A stretch of DNA of 64,000 nucleotides from an uncultured Clostridia bacterium. Lineage in GTDB: Bacteria; Bacillota; Clostridia; Saccharofermentanales; Saccharofermentanaceae. Below, piece after piece: positions 52,890 to 62,312 of this stretch (position 1 is its first letter; every line of letters starts with the position of its first letter). The notes beneath the pieces were generated by a model. It made no database searches. It was not told where the DNA came from and saw nothing but the letters and a program-made list of their open reading frames with translations. Made by a program: the position numbers and the translations under genes. The stretch lies in NCBI GenBank assembly GCA_946537885.1, contig CAMNGC010000001.1:209829-273828 (forward strand), read 5' to 3'.

Positions 52890-55800
52890 TTGAAAGATGA
52901 TAGAAGACAAAGAATAGCATTGCTCGTAGGACAACCGGAGGAATACACTCAGAGCTGTTTTATCTCCGGCTTCCTCGAGACTGCTTTTGCTCACGACAGT
53001 GACGTATTTGTTTACGCAATGTATATCAAATACCAGAACAACCCTGCGCGTGAGAAGGGCGAGGCGTCCATCTTCTCTTTGATCCCCTACGATAAATTCG
53101 ATGCGGTCGTTGTAATGGCCGACACGATCCAGACTCCGGGTGTTGCTTCTGCCATTGATGAGAAGCTGCACGAGGTCTTTGCAGGTAAGGTCCTTTTCGT
53201 TGATAAAGAAAGTAAATATTTCCCTTCGGTCAATGCGGATAATCACTATCCCATGAAGAAGGTGGTCTCTCATCTCATCGAGAAACACGGCTTAAAGGAC
53301 ATTGCTTTCCTGGCCGGTAAATCCTGGCACCCCCATTCGCTTAAGCGGCTTAATGCCTATAAAGAGACCATGATCGAGCATGGCCTTAAAGTGGACGATG
53401 ACAGAGTCTATTACGGCGATTTCTGGTATAGCAGCGGAGAGAGCCTTGCCATGAATCTTATCTCGTCGGGAAAGAAGCTTCCCGAGGCGGTCGTCTGTGC
53501 CAACGACTGTATGGCTGTCGGTCTTGCAAAGGCTTTTATAAAAGGCGGGGTAAGAGTGCCTGAGGATATTAAGATCGCCGGCTATGATTCCAATGAGGAC
53601 GGCAGACATTCGCCTATCCCCATAACCTCTGTTCCTATACCTTCAAGGGAGTTCGGAAGCTACACTGCCGATACTATCAACGATCTGCTTAAGGGAATAG
53701 AGCCGAAGGAGTTTATATCGGATCCGGAACTCTTTATCGGGGGCTCCTGCGGCTGCGGATGTGACAGTGCCAAGCCTGTTTATTTCAGACGGGATCTGTG
53801 GGATACGGATCTGTCATCGGAAGCTATATTCTCGGTCTTTAACCATATGGATGATGATCTTCTGGAGCAGGGGACCATGACGGGACTTATAAGCTCCATC
53901 TTCTCTTACACATATCTGATCAAGGACTATGACAGCTTTGATATCTGTCTTAATCGCGATTGGGAAAACTTCTGTATCAAAGAAAGCAACCGCGGCAGAT
54001 TCTCGGAGGATATGATCGATGTGATAAGCTGCGGGTCGGAAGAAGAGAACCGGGCCCAGATAAGTTTTAACCGCATGTTAAGATCCGATGATCTGCTTCC
54101 CGAGGCATACGAGCAGAAGGATAGGCCGAGAGTGTTTTTCTTTATGCCTCTTAATTATGAAGATCTGGTCTTTGGCTTTGCGGCCGTAAGCTATCACGAT
54201 CATATGAAGGGTATAACAGGTGAATACCGCTCCTGGTTAAGAAGCATTTCCAGAGGTCTTGAATACTTCAGGAGAACGGATTCCTTAAGGCGCGGCAATG
54301 AAGTCCTCGAGACAAGTTCCTTAAGAGATAATCTGACCGGTCTTTATAATTATCAGGGCTTTTATAAACAGGCTGAGACCTTCCTGGGCTTGGTCAAGAA
54401 TAACGGCGGCTTTGTCAGCGTCATGGCCGTCGATATATGTGACCTTTCCAAGATCAATAATAAATTCAGCAGAAGGGAAGGTGACAATGCCATAGTTGCC
54501 GTCGCGAGTATCCTCGAGACTACGTTTAATACCCGTAACTGTCTGTGCTTCTGTATCGGTAACGGTGAGATTGTAGTGGCAAGGATCTCTTCTGTGGAAG
54601 GCGACAGCGAGATGATCGCCGGAAGAGAGGAATTCTTAAAGCGCCTTAACGAATATAATGCCGGCTCGGGAGAACCCTACAAGCTGTCGATCTATTATGG
54701 CATCGAGAGCGGTAGTCCTACGGATGTTGATTCCCTTGAGATGTTGGTGAATCTTGCAGTCAGCAAGAAGAACAGCCTTAAGAGCGATGCCAGAAGACTG
54801 ACGCAGGATCAGACTTTGACCTCCGAAGAACAGCATGAGGCCAATACCGTAAGGCACATACTCGATGACAATAAATTCAGTTATCATTTCCAGCCTATCG
54901 TAAGCGCTTATGACGGAAGCATTTTCGCTTATGAGGCTTTGATGAGGCCTGATGTTAAACCGTCCATGAGTCCGGAAGCCGTGTTAAGGTACGCGGGATT
55001 TTTCGATAGGCTCTACGACGTGGAGAAAGCGACTTTCAGCAATGTCATGAAGATTGCCTGTGAGAAGAATATAACTCTGGACGGCAAACGTAAGATCTTC
55101 ATTAACAGTATACCGGGATATAACCTCAAAATGGATGCCGTAAGCAAGCTTCAGGGCTATCTTGATGAGCTGAAGGGCGCTGTCGTAGTTGAGATGACGG
55201 AGAAGTCAGAGTTGGGCGATGATGAGCTCAAGAAGATAAAGGACGGTATATCCGAGCTTGGGCTTCAGATCGCTGTCGACGATTACGGAACGGGGTATTC
55301 CAATGTCACAAATCTTTTGAGATACATGCCTGACTATGTAAAGATCGACAGGTTATTGTTGTCCGGAATACATGTAAGTCCTCAGAAACAGCATTTTGTC
55401 AGGGATATAGTTCAATTCTCCCATGATAACGGGATACTTGCTCTAGCAGAGGGAGTCGAGACGGCGGATGAGCTTAATGCCGTCATCGCTTTAGGCGTCG
55501 ATCTGCTTCAGGGCTATTACATTGCAAGACCGTCTGAAGAAATAATGGGAGAGCTTCCAAAAGAAAGAAGAGACGAGATAATCGACTGTTATATGAGGGC
55601 TTCCTCGATGACCATGACCAAGACCTATAATGCCGGCCGTGAGTCCAGGATCAATCTTATATCGCTTAAAGATAATAACTATACCGCAATCGTTGTCGAA
55701 GGCGGCAAGAAGACCTATAACGATTTCATCGTGGCAGGTGTTCCGGGTATAGATACGGATGTAAGGATCGTGATAAAAGAGGGATATAAGGGAAGGATCA

Positions 55801-56702
55801 CCCTCGATAATGTTACCTTGGGCAATGTCTCGTCGGGTGATATGGCCATAGATATTGCGTCAGGATGTAATGTGACGCTGGTGCTTCGCGGCAATAATTA
55901 TCTTAACGGTTCCATAAGGGTTGAGGAAGATGCCGTGCTGAGTATAGAAGGCGACGGCTTGCTGGCTGTTAATGTTTCCGGGGACGATTATTACGGTATA
56001 GGTAATTCTGCCAAAGAAAAGCACGGAGATATCACTCTTGAGACTAACGGCACCCTGTCTATCATGGGCAGCGGCAAGACCGGTATCGGTATCGGTTCCG
56101 GCAAGGGCGGCTCCCTCGCTATCAGACGCGGCAAATACATCCTTAATCTTATGGGAGATGAAGGCGTCGGCATCGGAGCTCTTAAGGGCACTTCTGACGT
56201 TAGGATAACAGAATGTTCCGTGGAGATGAGACTTGCCTACACCAGATCCGTGGGACTGGGTTCGATGGACGGAGATGCAGTCTTCAATATGAATAACGTA
56301 GGTCTTAATATCGATATGACGGGACGTAATTGCGTGGCTCTCGGAAGCTGCGGCGACGGTAAGGTGGATATCTTCATAAACAGCGTCGGTATCGACAGCA
56401 AGATCAAATCAGCCCGCGCCTGTGTTCTCGGCTCTATGGCCGAGGCGAGCAGTAGCGGCGATGTCAATATCCGCATACGCTATGCCAACATCAAGGCGGA
56501 TGTTAACGGCGAGAATGGAATCTTCGCCGGAGATCTTAATGACCACGCATCTGTTCTTGATCTGGAATTCGTCTCGGTCAAGTCCACGGTGCGTAATGCT
56601 CTGAATTACGATGTCGGAGCCCGTCTTGTAAACACATCGGAGCTCAATATGGAAGCATCCATGAACCTTAACGGCGTCGAGCGTATGAGACTCGGAGTCT
56701 GA
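52890..56702 (+). CDS. LacI-type sensor / degenerate GGDEF / EAL phosphodiesterase with C-terminal beta-helix
   Basis: 1270 residues from TTG 52890 (GGGGGG nine bases upstream; no better in-frame start). Residues ~8-285 are a LacI/GalR-type sugar-binding domain without a DNA-binding head. About 300-455 is unassigned, possibly GAF-like. A GGDEF domain follows at ~475-600 with its active site changed to GNGEI. An EAL domain (~650-880) keeps YEALMRP, FINSIP, VVVEMTE, DDYGTGYSN, KIDR and EGVET, so cyclic-di-GMP hydrolysis is likely. Residues ~920-1270 form about seven repeats of ~28 residues, most beginning with a Gly-Ile/Leu-Gly-Ser-like turn (GIGIGSGKGG, GVGIGALKG, SVGLGSMDG), consistent with a right-handed beta-helix. 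No signal peptide or membrane segment is seen. Confidence 0.85.
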   Translation: MKDDRRQRIALLVGQPEEYTQSCFISGFLETAFAHDSDVFVYAMYIKYQNNPAREKGEASIFSLIPYDKFDAVVVMADTIQTPGVASAIDEKLHEVFAGKVLFVDKESKYFPSVNADNHYPMKKVVSHLIEKHGLKDIAFLAGKSWHPHSLKRLNAYKETMIEHGLKVDDDRVYYGDFWYSSGESLAMNLISSGKKLPEAVVCANDCMAVGLAKAFIKGGVRVPEDIKIAGYDSNEDGRHSPIPITSVPIPSREFGSYTADTINDLLKGIEPKEFISDPELFIGGSCGCGCDSAKPVYFRRDLWDTDLSSEAIFSVFNHMDDDLLEQGTMTGLISSIFSYTYLIKDYDSFDICLNRDWENFCIKESNRGRFSEDMIDVISCGSEEENRAQISFNRMLRSDDLLPEAYEQKDRPRVFFFMPLNYEDLVFGFAAVSYHDHMKGITGEYRSWLRSISRGLEYFRRTDSLRRGNEVLETSSLRDNLTGLYNYQGFYKQAETFLGLVKNNGGFVSVMAVDICDLSKINNKFSRREGDNAIVAVASILETTFNTRNCLCFCIGNGEIVVARISSVEGDSEMIAGREEFLKRLNEYNAGSGEPYKLSIYYGIESGSPTDVDSLEMLVNLAVSKKNSLKSDARRLTQDQTLTSEEQHEANTVRHILDDNKFSYHFQPIVSAYDGSIFAYEALMRPDVKPSMSPEAVLRYAGFFDRLYDVEKATFSNVMKIACEKNITLDGKRKIFINSIPGYNLKMDAVSKLQGYLDELKGAVVVEMTEKSELGDDELKKIKDGISELGLQIAVDDYGTGYSNVTNLLRYMPDYVKIDRLLLSGIHVSPQKQHFVRDIVQFSHDNGILALAEGVETADELNAVIALGVDLLQGYYIARPSEEIMGELPKERRDEIIDCYMRASSMTMTKTYNAGRESRINLISLKDNNYTAIVVEGGKKTYNDFIVAGVPGIDTDVRIVIKEGYKGRITLDNVTLGNVSSGDMAIDIASGCNVTLVLRGNNYLNGSIRVEEDAVLSIEGDGLLAVNVSGDDYYGIGNSAKEKHGDITLETNGTLSIMGSGKTGIGIGSGKGGSLAIRRGKYILNLMGDEGVGIGALKGTSDVRITECSVEMRLAYTRSVGLGSMDGDAVFNMNNVGLNIDMTGRNCVALGSCGDGKVDIFINSVGIDSKIKSARACVLGSMAEASSSGDVNIRIRYANIKADVNGENGIFAGDLNDHASVLDLEFVSVKSTVRNALNYDVGARLVNTSELNMEASMNLNGVERMRLGV

Positions 56703-56739
56703 CCGGTGTGATCAGATCGATCTTAAAGGAGAATGTTTT

Positions 56740-58362
56740 ATGAGCTTTTTTTCGCGAAAAACAGCTGCCCTGACTTTATCGGTCCTATTGCTACTATGTT
56801 CTTCATGCGCAGTTAACGGCAAGGGCGACGGCGAGCCGGAGATGTTCATGGTCAACGGGGAGATGACCTACCCTGATACGCCCGTTGCAACTTATGAAGT
56901 ATTTGTTTATAGCTTCTGTGACAGCGACGGCGATGGCATCGGTGATCTTAAGGGTGTCATATCAAAGCTCGATTATATTAAGGAATTAGGCTTTACGAGG
57001 ATATGGCTCATGCCGGTCATGCCCTCTCCCACATATCATAAGTATGATGTTACGGACTACTGCGATATTGATCCCGAGTACGGAACTATGGAAGATATGG
57101 ATAAGCTTATATCCGAATGCGATCAACGCGGCATGGAGTTGATACTGGATCTGACCTTGAATCATACTTCGTCCGAACATCCCTGGTTTACGCAGGCTGT
57201 CAGCTACTTGGAAGGTCTGGAGGACGGGCAGGAAGCAGATGCGTCTGTTTGCCCCTATGTCGACTACTATAATTTTGAAACGGAGCCTGGTTCGTCCTAC
57301 TATAAAGCAGGTACTTCCGATTTCTATTATGAAGCTCAGTTCTGGAGCGGTATGCCGGACTTGAATCTCAGTAATCCCGATGTTAGAGATGAATTGCTTT
57401 CTGTCGCGGATTACTGGTTGGATAAAGGGATAGACGGCTTCAGACTCGATGCGACTACTTATTATATGACCGGCTCGCCTGAGGGCAATATCGAGTTTAT
57501 GAGCTGGTTCTCGGATGCGATCAAAGCCGAGCACCCTGATGCTTATCTGGTCGGTGAAGCCTGGACTGACTACGGTGAATATGTGAACTACTATCAATCG
57601 GGAATAGACAGCTTCTTTAACTTTATGTTTGCAGGCAAGGACGGTGTCATAGCAAATTCCGTTAACGGTACTTCTTCAAGAGGGGCTGCGTCCTATGGCT
57701 ATGGACAGCAGCTTTTCTATGACAAGCTAATGGAAAGTTATGGTGACATGATCGTTGATGCGCCTTTCCTGTCTAATCACGATATGGCTAGGGCGTCAGG
57801 CTATTTTACGAGTTCGGACGCCTCTCAGTATAAGATAGCTCAGGCAATGAGTCTTCTGATGAGCGGCAATGTTTTCCTTTATTATGGCGACGAGATAGGA
57901 ATGAGCGGCTCCGGGCGCGACGAGAACTTCAGACTGCCTATGTACTGGACAGCAGACGATTCTTCGGAGTCAGCTGAGATCATGTGCAAGGGACCGGCTG
58001 ATGCCGACAGGCAGGATATGAGATATCCGGCGCTTGATGAGCAGATCGAGGATGATCTGTCTATATACTCTTTTATCAGACAGACTATGATCATCCGTAA
58101 TTCTCATCCTGCCATATGTTACGGCCTGCCTGAGTATATGGAAGAGCTTTCCGGGAATGATGTTTGTGTGATCGCCAAGAGTTATGGAGACGAGAATCTG
58201 CTTTTGGTCTTTAATGTCAGCGAGAGTGAGCAGGTATTAGACCTGTCGTCTTATGCGGATCTTAGCGTAGAGGGAATGCTGCAGACTTCAGAAGATGCGC
58301 CTTCTCTTGACGGCAATGAGGCGGTCATGGCGCCGAGAAGTGTCTTGATCCTGAGTTATTGA
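56740..58362 (+). CDS. GH13 alpha-amylase-family lipoprotein
   Basis: 540 residues. A signal peptide with hydrophobic core ALTLSVLLLL ends at a lipobox-like LCSSC (Cys about residue 23), so it is probably anchored outside. The catalytic barrel has GH13 regions DLTLNHTS, GFRLDATTYY (nucleophile Asp), LVGEAW (acid/base Glu) and FLSNHD (third Asp). A C-terminal beta domain follows. It cleaves alpha-glucan bonds; oligo-1,6-glucosidase or maltodextrin activity is possible, and linkage cannot be decided here. AAAGGAG lies nine bases upstream of the ATG. It is downstream of the LacI/EAL protein and could share its transcript. Confidence 0.9.
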   Translation: MSFFSRKTAALTLSVLLLLCSSCAVNGKGDGEPEMFMVNGEMTYPDTPVATYEVFVYSFCDSDGDGIGDLKGVISKLDYIKELGFTRIWLMPVMPSPTYHKYDVTDYCDIDPEYGTMEDMDKLISECDQRGMELILDLTLNHTSSEHPWFTQAVSYLEGLEDGQEADASVCPYVDYYNFETEPGSSYYKAGTSDFYYEAQFWSGMPDLNLSNPDVRDELLSVADYWLDKGIDGFRLDATTYYMTGSPEGNIEFMSWFSDAIKAEHPDAYLVGEAWTDYGEYVNYYQSGIDSFFNFMFAGKDGVIANSVNGTSSRGAASYGYGQQLFYDKLMESYGDMIVDAPFLSNHDMARASGYFTSSDASQYKIAQAMSLLMSGNVFLYYGDEIGMSGSGRDENFRLPMYWTADDSSESAEIMCKGPADADRQDMRYPALDEQIEDDLSIYSFIRQTMIIRNSHPAICYGLPEYMEELSGNDVCVIAKSYGDENLLLVFNVSESEQVLDLSSYADLSVEGMLQTSEDAPSLDGNEAVMAPRSVLILSY

Positions 58363-58907
58363 CCGTAATGATATTCTGAGATCTCGCAGTTGTCGATACC
58401 GTATCGAGCAAACTCCTTATTGGTCATGTCATGGAAATAGGAGTTGATCATACGGGCGATCCCGTTATGTGCAACCAGCAGATAGATCTTGTCATCTGTT
58501 GCCAGTTCGTCCAGAAGATCGTAGATCCTGTGGGCGACCTTCAGCATCGATTCTCCGCCGTCAAATGAGTAGATGAAGTTCTCCTTCTGAAGTGCGAATT
58601 CCTTGCCGTCCCTGGGGGTAGATTCATACTTGCCGAAGTTCTGCTCACGAAGTCTTTCTTCAGCTCGAAAATCTATTCCCGTCTCTTCCGCGATGAGAGA
58701 AGCCGTATCATAGGCGCGCGACAGGGGAGACGTCAGTATCATATCAATATGCATCTTGCCTTCGCGGATCCGTGAAGCGATAAGCTTGCCGGTCTGCCTG
58801 GCCTGATCTCGTCCCAGATCCGTCAGTTCGATATCCGTGGCGCCGCAGATCTTGTTGGCTACATTCCATTTTGTCTGTCCATGGCGAATAAAATATATCG
58901 TTTTCAT
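58356..58907 (-). CDS. Histidine phosphatase family protein (phosphoglycerate mutase-like)
   Basis: 183 residues. The catalytic motif is FIRHGQTKWN (about residues 6-15), followed by TSPLSRAYDTASLI and LLVAHNGIARMI, the second catalytic His. It is a small cytosolic phosphatase of the GpmB/CobC type with unknown substrate. Its 3' end overlaps that of the convergent amylase gene by seven bases. It is divergent from buk. Confidence 0.88.
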   Translation of the reverse strand: MKTIYFIRHGQTKWNVANKICGATDIELTDLGRDQARQTGKLIASRIREGKMHIDMILTSPLSRAYDTASLIAEETGIDFRAEERLREQNFGKYESTPRDGKEFALQKENFIYSFDGGESMLKVAHRIYDLLDELATDDKIYLLVAHNGIARMINSYFHDMTNKEFARYGIDNCEISEYHYGQ

Positions 58908-58998
58908 ACCAAATCAGTCTACCCCGATGCAAAATTGATCGATTAAGTATATCATAATGCGGAAAGTTCGCCGTAAGGCATTTTACGAGGTAGAGACC

Positions 58999-60114
58999 AT
59001 GGCTAAAGACAGCTACAGATTACTGATAATCAATCCCGGCTCGACATCCACAAAGGTGAGCCTTTTTGAGAACGAAGAGTCCGTTTTCGAGAAGAGCCTT
59101 TTCCACGATGCTGATGAGCTCCTCAAGTTCCCGCATGTTAACAAGCAGCTCCCCTTCAGATACGGAGTCATTATGGACATGCTCGCTCAGGAGAATGTGA
59201 AGCCTGAATCGATCGATGCTTTCGTCGGAAGAGGCGGAAGCGCATGCACCCAGCCCGGCGGCATTACGAGGATCGATCAGAAGCTGTATGACGATACGGA
59301 GGCGGCAGTCGGAGGCTCGGAGCACCCGGCCAAGCTCGGTGTCATGCTCGCCTGGAAGTTCGCCTGTGAATATAACAAGCCGGCTTTTACTCTTAATCCC
59401 ACGAATGTTGACGAGTACTGTGATTATGCAAGACTTACCGGTATCAAGGGCATATACCGCGTATCTCACTCCCATGTATTGAACCAGAAGGCGGTAGCCG
59501 AGTTCCATGCTAAGAGCATCGGACGTAAGTATGAAGAGTGCAATTTTATCGTGGCTCATATCGACGGCGGCATCACAGTCAGTGCTCATGAGCACGGTCG
59601 TATGGTGGACGGCAATATGGGTGCAGACGGTGAGGGTGCATTTACTCCCACACGTATCGGGTCAGTTCCTGTACTGGCTCTGTTGGATTATATCGAGGCG
59701 CATTCCATTGAAGATGTGAGATTAAGATGCTCCCGGGCAGGCGGCTTCGTGGATCTCTTCGGAACGGCCAACGCCGACACTATCCATGAGCTCGTTGACA
59801 AGGGGGATCCCAAGGCGTCGCTGGTATGGAATACCATGATCTATCAGATCTGCAAGATGATCGGTGAGATGAGCGCAGTGCTCTGCGGCAATGTTGATGC
59901 CATCCTTCTGACCGGCGGACTGATGAGATTTGATGATGTGCTTGAGGGTATTACCAAGAGGTGCGGCTTTATCGCTCCCATAAGTGTATACCCCGGCGAG
60001 ATGGAGCAGGAAGCCTTGGCTCTGCCTGCTCTGGCCGTGCTTCGCGGCGAGAAGACACCGCTGACATATAGCGGCAAGAATGTTTGGAACGGTTTTGAAG
60101 GAATGGATCTGTAA
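58999..60114 (+). CDS. buk: Butyrate kinase
   Basis: 371 residues from ATG 58999 (ACGAGG eight bases upstream; a start at 58957 would add 14 basic residues without a ribosome site). It is an ASKHA-fold kinase: INPGSTSTKVSLF at the N-terminus, GRGGSACTQPGG, YRVSHSHVLNQK, AHIDGGITVSAHEHGR and the C-terminal DAILLTGGLM. These motifs match Buk rather than AckA. It makes ATP and butyrate from butyryl phosphate, or acts on branched-chain acyl phosphates. The gene is 15 bases upstream of a phosphotransacylase gene. Confidence 0.92.
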   Translation: MAKDSYRLLIINPGSTSTKVSLFENEESVFEKSLFHDADELLKFPHVNKQLPFRYGVIMDMLAQENVKPESIDAFVGRGGSACTQPGGITRIDQKLYDDTEAAVGGSEHPAKLGVMLAWKFACEYNKPAFTLNPTNVDEYCDYARLTGIKGIYRVSHSHVLNQKAVAEFHAKSIGRKYEECNFIVAHIDGGITVSAHEHGRMVDGNMGADGEGAFTPTRIGSVPVLALLDYIEAHSIEDVRLRCSRAGGFVDLFGTANADTIHELVDKGDPKASLVWNTMIYQICKMIGEMSAVLCGNVDAILLTGGLMRFDDVLEGITKRCGFIAPISVYPGEMEQEALALPALAVLRGEKTPLTYSGKNVWNGFEGMDL

Positions 60115-60129
60115 AAGGAGGACCGCATT

Positions 60130-61125
60130 ATGAGCATGATCGAAAAGGTTAAGAACAAGGCAAGATCTGACATTAAGAAAATAGTTTTACCGGAAGGCGA
60201 TGAGAGGAGAACCGTAGAGGCTGCTTCGATCCTTAAAAGGGAAGGTCTCGCTGAGCCGATCCTGATCGGCGCTCCGGAAGATATTAAAAAGGTCGCGTCC
60301 GAGCTCGCTACTGATATCAGCGGGATCGAGATCGTTGATCCTGCGAATAGTCAAAAATCGTCTGCTTACGCTTCTGCGCTTTATGAGATCCGTAAGAATA
60401 AAGGCGTTAGCGAAGATGACGCTAAGAAACTGGTGGCTGACCCTATGTATTTCGGTATTATGATGGTCAAGTGCGGGGACGCTGACGGTCTGGTGTCCGG
60501 CGCAGTTCATACAACCGGTGATATGCTCCGCCCGGCGCTTCAGATAATCAAGACCAAGCCTGAGATGAAGATAGTATCATCCAGCTTTTTGATGGACTGC
60601 CCCAACAAGGACTTGGGTGAAGACGGACTTCTGGTATATGCGGATTGTGTTGTCATGCCAAATCCTACGGCAGAAGAGCTGGCCTACATCGCCATTGCCA
60701 CAGCCGATACGGCAAAGAGATTATGCGGTTTTGAAGAACCGAGAGTTGCTATGCTGTCGTTCTCTACCAAGGGAAGCGCCAAACACGAACTTGTTTCAAA
60801 AGTTCAGGAGGCAGTCGAGATCGCTCATAAGCTGGCCCCCGATCTGTTGCTTGACGGTGAGATGCAGTACGATGCAGCTCTGGTTCCCGAAGTCGGCGCC
60901 AGCAAAGCTCCCGGCAGCCCTGTGGCCGGCCGTGCCAATATCCTGGTATTTCCGGATCTTCAGGCGGGAAATATCGGCTATAAGATCACTCAACGAATCG
61001 GCGGAGCAGAATGTTTTGCCGTGCTTCAGGGACTTAATATGCCTTGTAATGATCTGTCCCGCGGATGTTCTGTGGAGGATATCGTAAATACTGTTGCCAT
61101 GACTGCCGTACAAGCCCAGGAGTAA
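60130..61125 (+). CDS. pta: Phosphate acetyltransferase-type phosphotransacylase
   Basis: 331 residues. The sequence reads as Pta rather than Ptb: IVLPEGDERRTVEAA at the N-terminus, GDADGLVSGAVHTTGDMLRPAL, SSFLMDCPN, MLSFSTKGSAKHELVSKV, GSPVAGRANILVFPDLQAGN and the C-terminal NMPCNDLSRGCS. The enzyme swaps phosphate and CoA on acetyl groups. AAAAGGAGG lies upstream of the ATG. Its partner in the operon is a butyrate-type kinase instead of acetate kinase. Whether this pair handles acetate, butyrate or both cannot be decided from sequence. Confidence 0.9.
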   Translation: MSMIEKVKNKARSDIKKIVLPEGDERRTVEAASILKREGLAEPILIGAPEDIKKVASELATDISGIEIVDPANSQKSSAYASALYEIRKNKGVSEDDAKKLVADPMYFGIMMVKCGDADGLVSGAVHTTGDMLRPALQIIKTKPEMKIVSSSFLMDCPNKDLGEDGLLVYADCVVMPNPTAEELAYIAIATADTAKRLCGFEEPRVAMLSFSTKGSAKHELVSKVQEAVEIAHKLAPDLLLDGEMQYDAALVPEVGASKAPGSPVAGRANILVFPDLQAGNIGYKITQRIGGAECFAVLQGLNMPCNDLSRGCSVEDIVNTVAMTAVQAQE

Positions 61126-61141
61126 GTTGTCTTTGTTATGA

Positions 61142-61157
61142 GTAATCCCGGGATTAC
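61142..61157. promoter_or_regulatory. 16-bp perfect palindrome after pta
   Basis: GTAATCCCGGGATTAC is self-complementary without a spacer, and overlaps a second GGGATTACCCGGGGATC-like run. There is no T-tract, so it is not a standard terminator. A dimeric regulator site is possible. Confidence 0.35.
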
Positions 61158-61263
61158 CCGGGGATCAACAGAAGTTATGAAATGTACTCCTTTTGGTTCG
61201 TCAATGATATAATCTTCTTAATTGATACAAAAGCCACCCGGCAAGAGAAGGAGCATCCGCATT

Positions 61264-61767
61264 ATGTCTATAGTCAAGTTTGCCACACCAAGTCCGATAG
61301 CTTATATGGATTCGGATTACAATGTATCTGTTAATATCAGAGCGAATGGTAATATAAACACGGTTACGGATATTGATGAGGCTAAGCATGCAGCTGTAAC
61401 CAATACTGCTTCGGCCGCTATGATTACAGCATTCTCGAATCTGGAATCAAAGCAAATACCTGCTACCGGACTTCCGAGCCACATGAGAGAAATCGAGAAA
61501 GCCATTAGTGACGGCCTTAGATCAATGGGGGTTGAAGCTGAAGTGCGCTTGAATTCCATTACACTTGATGATGGATCACGACAGCTGCTCGATAAACTTA
61601 GGAGAGAACAGATTATGCGAACCATGTCGCCTTCTGTGAACCCTGCCCCTGCTCCTGTTCCGTCCCCTTCGCAGGCCCCCTACCGCCCCAAGTTCTGTCC
61701 TAACTGCGGAGCAAGCACCGGGGCATCCGGCAAATTCTGCAGCAACTGCGGCAGCAAACTTTTCTGA
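61264..61767 (+). CDS. Small SPFH-tail-like protein with C-terminal zinc ribbon
   Basis: 167 residues from ATG 61264 (AGAAGGAG ten bases upstream; 61222 lacks a site). The N-terminal ~110 residues resemble the end of SPFH/YdjI-type proteins: strands then helices such as LPSHMREIEKAISDGLRSMG and VEAEVRLNSITLDDGS. A Pro-rich linker (NPAPAPVPSPSQAPYRP) leads to a CPNCG...CSNCG zinc ribbon at the end. The first half of an SPFH domain is missing, so this is a reduced version or a partner of such a protein. Function unknown. Confidence 0.55.
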   Translation: MSIVKFATPSPIAYMDSDYNVSVNIRANGNINTVTDIDEAKHAAVTNTASAAMITAFSNLESKQIPATGLPSHMREIEKAISDGLRSMGVEAEVRLNSITLDDGSRQLLDKLRREQIMRTMSPSVNPAPAPVPSPSQAPYRPKFCPNCGASTGASGKFCSNCGSKLF

Positions 61768-61826
61768 TATGGATGAATGATCATATCCGGGAAAAACATC
61801 TCACGTTTTATCGGAGGTAGGTAAAG

Positions 61827-62288
61827 GTGAAAGCGTGCATAGAACAACTGTTTCATATGTCTCGTGATTCTTTTAATGTCTGGAGCGATTCAGGAGAAGC
61901 TTTATATATAGCAAAAAGAGAAGGAGTCGTCGGAAGCCGATTCCGCCTTTTTGATGCTTCGGGAAGGGAGATAGCTTTTATCAAACAGAAGATCCCCTCC
62001 ATGCGTCCCGCTTTTATCCTCACTATTCATGATCAGGATATCAAGGTTATCGAGAAGCACAAACTAAATGGTCACGGTTACAGTTCGATAGAAGAACTCG
62101 GGATCGAGACTGAGGGTAATATGGACGGTCATGTCTATACGATCAACAGAAACGGCAGCCGATGGGCCGAAGTACGGCCGGCTGATTATGGCGGAACCGT
62201 TTATGAGATCGAGTATTCCGAAGGCAGTAACACAGATGAGCTTATGGCGGTGTTCTTGGCGCTCGAACTGGCGGTCAGCGTAAGGTGA
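61827..62288 (+). CDS. LURP-one/Tubby-like (LOR family) small protein
   Basis: 153 residues from GTG 61827, with CGGAGG about nine bases upstream. The all-beta pattern includes LYIAKREGVVGSRFRLFDA, GREIAFIKQK and GSRWAEVRPAD. A central AFILTIHDQDIKVI strand pair is also typical of LOR/YxjI proteins, whose fold is a tubby-like barrel. No enzyme motif is known for the family. It lies 59 bases after the zinc-ribbon gene and 24 before a lipoprotein gene. Confidence 0.7.
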   Translation: MKACIEQLFHMSRDSFNVWSDSGEALYIAKREGVVGSRFRLFDASGREIAFIKQKIPSMRPAFILTIHDQDIKVIEKHKLNGHGYSSIEELGIETEGNMDGHVYTINRNGSRWAEVRPADYGGTVYEIEYSEGSNTDELMAVFLALELAVSVR

Positions 62289-62312
62289 TTAATTTGAAGG
62301 GAGAATAATACT

